A stretch of 64,000 bases of DNA from Diploptera punctata (Eukaryota > Arthropoda > Insecta > Blattodea > Blaberidae). The position numbers and the translations under genes are program-made. The stretch covers positions 1,831,501-1,895,500 of the forward strand of contig JASPKZ010002337.1 of assembly GCA_030220185.1 (NCBI GenBank), written 5' to 3'. Numbering within the stretch: the first letter of the stretch is position 1; each line of letters starts with the position of its first letter. The notes under the pieces are model-generated. The model saw nothing but the letters and a program-made list of their open reading frames with translations. It did no database searches and was not told the DNA's origin. Below, piece by piece: positions 52,683-60,700 of the stretch.

Positions 52683-54253
52683 CACTACGATTGTTATTAC
52701 TTTATTACCATTCTTATTATTACTATTACTATCCATTATTATTATAATTACTACTGTTATTATCTAATATATAAAATGAATGTTTGTTTGTTTGTTCCTT
52801 CCTTCTTTATACGCGGTCATACTGTTGATCCGATTGTGATGGGGCTTTTTGGAAAATACGGAGGAGATTCCCGGGATGAACATAGGCTATAAGAGAGTTG
52901 TGATATCAACTCCACCACTCTTAAAAATCGCCCTTTGTATGGAAAACGTGAAAAACGTAGCTCTTTGGACGCTTAAATGGCTTAGGCTGCCTAAACCATA
53001 AATATATACACAAAATTAATGGACACAGAATTGAATATATCAAAAAGCTCTATAAAAAAGTTCGCGACAGCATATGTTTATATCTTACGGATAACTCACA
53101 ATAATCATTTTCTGGTCTTTTTCAATTACTGCCAAAAGGACATCGAAGACCAAGTAACCGTAGATTATCCTGTGCAAGTACGACTACACATTGCGTGCGT
53201 AAAATTCTTTTGCGGATAACCTCACAATAACGAATTTTGTTCTTTTAGGCTCATTTATGTCAAGAAGATCGAGATAAGCGGATTCCCGTGCAACACCGTG
53301 AATCAAAAGCACCTGGAATTTCTTAAATATAATTACGATATGCACATTTATCATATTATTGTTCATCTCCACACTTATTCAATTAATCATAAAAATATAT
53401 TTTTTTTTTCTTTTCAGCTCATTTATGCCAAGAAGATCGGAATGAGTAGATTCCCGGACAACGCCGGGTAAACAGCACGTGGTGACTAAAAATAATTGCG
53501 ATATAAATTATTCCTTTCACTTATTCAACTAAACATAAAAGAACATTAATTTTCATTTATTTAGGCGTAGAGCGCACACCGGGTGTATTTGCTAGTTACT
53601 ATTATTTTCAAATATCATTATCACCATTATTATTATCATCATCATCTGCATTCATGGATTAGGTCTGTTGACCCGTTCCGACTTCAGCCCATCTCTTTCT
53701 AGGTCTGCCCACATCTCGGGTGCCTTTAGGTTTGTATTTTGTTATTTTTTTTATATCTATCTTCATTCATTCTGTCTATGTGTTGCTTCCATTTTTTGTC
53801 TATATGTATCTATTTTATCAGTTATTGCAAATATTTCAAGTTCCTGTCTTATTTATGTGTTCTTGAATCTGTCTTCCTTAGTGCACCCTTTAACAGATCT
53901 CAAAAATTTCATTTCTGCCGCCGTTATCCTACTTAGATCTTATTTTTTTTTATTTTTCCAGGCTTCTGAACCATAGAGCAGTACCGGTACTGCCAATGTT
54001 TTGTAAAATTTCAATTGGATCTCTCTTGTTGTTTTATTATTTAGTGATCGTTTTATCGTACCACATATTCCCTGGAATTTTGCTACTTTATTAGTTATAT
54101 CATTATCATAATTAAATGAAATGTCACATCCTAGATAATTGAGATGGTTCACCTGTTCTATGATTTTGTTTCCTATTACTATTTTGGATCTGATTTGATT
54201 TTTTCCCTTTGAATGCCATTACCTTAGTTTTTTATGGATATTTTGAGATTATA

Positions 54254-54310
<57 letters not shown>

Positions 54311-54373
54311 TGTTATTATTATTACTGTTATTATTATTATTATTACTGTTGTTATTATTATTAGTATTATTAC

Positions 54374-54431
<58 letters not shown>

Positions 54432-54642
54432 AATATTGCTATTATTACTATTATTGTATTTATTTTCTATTATTATCACTACTACTGGTATTGTTACTAT
54501 TATTATTGCTATTATATTTTTACATTTTTATAACTACTATTTTGTTATTATTATCATCATCACTACTATTGTAATGATTACTATTATTTTATTTCATTAT
54601 TATTATTACCACTATTGTTATTATTATTATTATTATTATTAT

Positions 54643-54719
<77 letters not shown>

Positions 54720-54722
54720 TTT

Positions 54723-54782
<60 letters not shown>

Positions 54783-57700
54783 ACATCCAATGGAAACGTT
54801 TAAACTGATTTATATGATTGAAATAACATAAAATACGGTACCAAAGTGTATATTTAACTGGGAGTCTAATGGAAGGAAGGATGAAGACAGACATAGAAAG
54901 TTCTGGATGAACGGAAACTGAGGGACTTACAGAATATTTACTAGACAGAGACTTCTAGGGACAAAAAAAATCACTTTGGATTGCATAACCATCGTAATGT
55001 GGAATATTCCTGAATAAAAATTGTCATTACTACCATTAGTATTATTATTATTATTTATTATTATTATTATTTTTAGTATTACATATTTTTATTTATTTTA
55101 TATACCGTGCTGCAATTTAAGTGAACATTAAACTAATTATAATTAAGATTGTGGAATTGTAGCCGAAACTCGTCACTCAACATGGCTATCCAGCGGAAAT
55201 GCACACAGTAACAACAGGTGACGGCTATATACTAACAATGCATCGCATACCCTACAGTCCTAAATATCCTAATGAAGAAGCACATAGACCTGTGGTCTTC
55301 CTGCAGCATGGGTTACTGAGCAGTTCTGTCGATTGGGTCATAATGGGACCAGACAAGTCTCTTGGTAAGTTCTATTCTAATCTACTTTCAAAAAAATTGT
55401 TTAAGAAGACCCATAGTATATCCAACAAAGCTGATTTATTCAGAATCGAGTGTCCCTAAAAAGCTACTTTACTCATCCATTACCACAAAAATAAAAATCT
55501 TTACAAAGCTGATCCATAACACTACACACACTTACAAGACTTCAATCGAATCAAAATGTGGCACAACTCAATGCTTAAGACACACAAGTAATTTTGGCCT
55601 AAGGTTATACAGAATGTAACTAAATTCTCAAAAGTAATTTTGGCCTAAGGTTATACAGAATGTAACTAAATTCCCATTACAGACTTTGAGGACGTGTATT
55701 GAGGACCAAGACAGTTACGTTTAGCATGGAAACACATGTCCAGAAACGTACTGTTTTCCCGCTAAACTAACGCAAAAATACCACAACACACGTTCAACTT
55801 TCCCGCATTTTCAGCGCCAAGGACCCTGCACGCTCTCCCGACTTGACTCCACTATTCTACTACCTGTGGAGTCACATGAAATCCCTGATTTACGAGACCT
55901 CTCTCGCATCCGAAGAAGACGTACTGGGGCAGGTTATAGTTGCAGAAGATATTGCAGGACTAAGGATTGGTGATCGTATTTACCAGAACATGGTACAGAA
56001 GTACCGTATCTGTGTTGACGACACATCGAGCCCTTCTTGCGAACCCAGACGACAAGCAGCAGGCGTCAGAGAGAGCAACGTGTGTTGTGGTATTTTGCGT
56101 GTTGCGGGAAAGCGATACGTTTCCGGACATGAGTTCCTATGTTAAACGTAACAGTCTTGGTCTCCACTACACGTCCCCAAATTTTATAAAAAATGTATTT
56201 TTACATCCTGAATAACTGTGTTATGAATAGTAACGCCAGAGTCAGTAATCAGAATACTGATAAATTCAGAACTGAAATTTAATAGATACACAAGAAGCAG
56301 CGAACAAATAATGATTCATTCATCCATTAATCTCTAAAAAGGTAAATATTAAATAGTCATCTGAATAATAGACTCTCCAGCTTCTTTTTAGTTCAATCTG
56401 ACCCATCGGTAAAACTTGGGTACGTGAGAGCCATCCCAAAAACTCTATCACCAGTCATAAGGACTTATTCCTTATACCTATGTGAAAATCAAAACCACCT
56501 AAACACAATAGTATATTACGATACAAGTGGGGTAAGCACTTGTTACTGATGGAGAGAAAGTTTGAACAAACGAGGCGCTTGCGCCGAGTTTTTCAATTTT
56601 CGAGATCTGTTACGTGCTTACCTCATGTCTATTGCATACTATTTTTTGGTCGATGTGACTAATTTTTATTAAATATGGTAATAAATGAATTAAAATATTG
56701 GTTGGATGTAAATGACTTCTATGAGAAAGAAACATTTTGTGATCGTTGCTATGTAGCTTTTGATTTGTTTTATTATAAGCAATGATTGTTGGCTGTAGAG
56801 ACATTTTTATCTATATGTAGTACCGTGATTAGAATCTGTTTGGTAATTTTATTATGGAAGGAGTCATGGTAGATGATAGAGAAATTGAAGAAGCCTGGAG
56901 AGTGGGATGTTCTGCATTAATTCCGGAAAAGTCTAAAGAAAGGTACAAGTTAGTGTACAAAACATTCAAGAAATGTTTTATTATACTTACCGAACATGTG
57001 TTTTTTGAGTCCATATCAACATTACGATTTCTTTGTTTGCATAGCAACCAGGTTAGATGTGGGAACGTTGACTTACTTCCAGTAATAACAATATTGGTAA
57101 GTATAAGAAATGAGTCACATCGACCAAAAAATGTATTAACATGATATAAGTGACTATTCAAGTCATGCCCCAAATGGTAGTCTATGACCAATCACGTTTC
57201 AATGAACTTTGTTTTACAACCAATCACAGTCGTGTTTCACCTCGCTCTTTATCAGCTCCTGCTTTTGTGATAAAGAAAGCTCCTCCTTTTTTAATATTCT
57301 GAACAGCTCAGAGCATTATTTTTCTCCAACAAATACACTGAATATAGCAAATAATTAACAGATTCCTTGATTTTACTGAGTTATTTACAAAAAAATTAAT
57401 TAATAACCTATAATGTTGATTATAATATACAGTTTGATGTGTTTCATTATTTCTCCACTAGGGTGCATTCTTATAATATTGCGATCCAATTTGGCAATAA
57501 ATAATATGATCAAGTTTCAGTGAATATACAAAACCTCACATTTCTGATTTGTTTTCAAACATCGCCGTTCGCATTAAATATATAAATATTTTAAAATACC
57601 GGTAACTATATTTAAGTAATGAATTTTGAGTAAACAACTTAATTTTATTCGTTAAATAGTCCTAACAAATGCCACTCTTCATTTCCAAATCCACTAAATA

Positions 57701-60700
57701 AGTTCACGAGTCACTTGGTGACTCTTTAATTTATACTTTTAATATTCATTTTTTATGTTCATACCGTTGAGGTTACAATTATTTTAATTATAAAACTCTT
57801 TAATTTATCCATAATTTGTAAATCACTCGTGGCATTACTTACGATAATTACTTATGCATCATGCTTCTACCCCTGGACATTTATTGAAAATGTGAAGGAG
57901 AGAACCAGAAGCGACATAGCAAATCTATTACTCTGAACAACATTAAGCATCTCCCGATGTGAAAATAATGCCAATCCTGAGCTGCGGCGTATAAATAATC
58001 TAGAAACGTCCCTCAATAAGAAATATATCAAAATTGGAAAGAGTCAAAGCAACGTTTCTAAAAACGAGCCTTGTTTTTTTCACTGCCGACACCAATGATA
58101 CTGATCTATGTCTTAGCAAGAGAAGCTTTCCTCTAGAGAATCTCATAACTCGATTTTTGCTACCTTCCACAAGAGCAAGCACAGAATTCTTAGGTAGGTG
58201 CAACGAAAAGAAGGAAAGCATCTGGCTGGACTTCTATAGCATGGAAGTCATGGCATCCACGCTTGGTTCTTGAATACCAGCCTTAGTAAATGTTAAAGAT
58301 TGCTATGTTTGCTTATAAGATTCCTATTTTAAAAAGCTAACACTCGTCTAAATTCAACCTAACAAGATAAAAACTCACAAATATAACGTTAGTGTGATTT
58401 ATGTTATTTTTTTAATTGAAGACTAACAAACCAAAATGAAAAATTAACGTAAATGTGGCCCAAAATAATTAGTATGAATTGTTTTAGGTAAGCAACCATC
58501 TTCAAAATGTTGCAGTAACAGTAGACAGACGAACATTCACACAAACATAATTCCAGAATCGTTTACGCAAAAGAACTAGTAGTAGTAGTAGTAGGACTTT
58601 ATTAGACAAAAAGTAAGATATTTACAATATTATTTACAAATATGGGTCGCACGGGCAGTAAGCCGTACGTGCTGTTGACAGTCCGTTACAATAAAGTAAT
58701 AATTGGTAATAGTGTAAAGAAAAATAAACAACAAAAACAGCAATAACATTACAATTACATAAAGAAAACTCAATAATATTACAATTAAGTAATAACACAA
58801 TAGCATTATACACTAGAAAAACATTAACATTACAATTACATAAAGAAAACACATTAATATTACAATTAAATAATAACACAATAGCATTATACACTAATTA
58901 ATTTATATATAATTGTTAATAATTAATGGTATTGCATTTTGATAACATATATTTATTCATGAATGAGTGTTGTCCTTATTTTTCGCGTTTTGTCCAGAAA
59001 TTTACCGAGGTTTATCCAATTTTCTGGATTTACCAATAACTCGTAGCATGCCAATCTTTCCCGATTTGAATTTAGAAATCTTTCCGGTAATAACTGACGT
59101 CTCCAATATTCTAAATAATTACATTTTCCTAATATATGTATCTCATCTTCAAAGTTCCCGCACATTGGACATATTCGCATATCGTGATCGTCGCTAATTT
59201 TTAGAAATTTCCATGCCCCTAGCCTAAACCAAGCAAGCCCTGATCTCTCCTTAAATCCTAGGTTGAGTATATACGATTCTTTTCCCCCAGACGTGTTTTA
59301 GGTCTCTTTGTAAACACAGTGAGCGTTTTCCTGTACATTCGGCGAAAGTATCTTGTTGGTTTATATCTAAGTACCTCCTCCTTATTTTTCTCCACACGTT
59401 CTTGCGATTTTCAGTCCCTTTTTCCCATATCCAGCCCATCCCAATCTTTTGGAGTTCTCTCCTCCTAACCTCGTCTGCCCAAAATTTAACATCTATGTTT
59501 TTAATTTGGTGGTCGTAACAAATTGCTCTAAGCATTGTTTGTTCACCTTGGATTACTCGCAACCAGTATTTGAGTACACGAATTTTACAGTTAATGTCGT
59601 CCTGGAATGACCCGAATTCATATAAAATTCCACAGTTAGAAACGGCCTTACTAAGTCCTGTAATATACTTTAGAAAATGCGTATATACCTTATTTAGTAT
59701 TTCCGTTCTTTGGAAACCCCAAATCTCACTGCCATAGTGCATTACTGGCCTGACCATCGCTGCATACATTTTTTCTAATGTGCTGACTGGAATATCAGGC
59801 ACTCGACCCAGAATACCGAGTACACTGTTAAGTTGTCCCCTCCCTTTAAATAATGCTATATCAATATGTTTTTTCCACTTTCCGTTCATTTTCAACGTCG
59901 TACCAAGATATTCAAAATGTTTCACGTTTTGAAGTACTTGATCTCTGTATTTCCATTCCTCTGCTCTACCATAAACCGTCCCATTTTTAAAGGTCATTGT
60001 TTTTGTCTTACTAACATTTACAGTCAATCCCCAATTCCTACAGTATATTTCCAGTAGGTCAAGACCTCTTTGCAATCCCTTGATTGTCTTGGAACAGAGA
60101 ACTAAGAAAAACAGCTGAACGGCGCATTATTCAGAATATATCAATATTAAATAATTAACCTATAAGATATCTAATTTAGGTTAACATTATTGTTGTAACG
60201 GTACATACTACTGTACACACAACTGTACATTTTTGGTCCCATATTTTGTGCCCAATATTATTTTATAATTGTTATTTGTCTTTCGGAGTTTTAGTTTTCG
60301 TGTATGTGACAAACAGTATTCATTAAACGTAATCTTTGTATATAAAAATGGATGTCTGAATTAGTCTGTCCTTTATGGTCTCAAAAACAACTTGACCGAT
60401 TTGAATGGAGTTTTTACCATCATTTAGTGATTTTTGGGGCAATTCGTTTATAACCTATTACCGTACGTACTGTAGGGCCAAAGAAAAAAAAAAAGAAAAA
60501 TGCATCGATGCACTAAAAAACAGTCGCTATTTGGACGCTTAAATGGCTTACCCTGCCTAAACCATAACAAACACATGATATGAATGTACACAGAATTCAA
60601 TATCTCAAGAAATCTACAAAAAAAAATCCGCGACAGCATATGTCTATATTTTACGGATAACTCAAAATAATCATTTTTATCTTTCAAAATTAGATTAAAA

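Noticed and set aside
58000..58273. Opposing 73- and 79-codon frames
   Set aside because: No family resemblance, no splice context, and both strands are open equally. Treated as chance.
59251..60075. 274-codon frame as a host gene
   Set aside because: The RT-thumb context, zinc knuckle and sister copy at 24915-25890 identify it as a LINE-5 remnant.
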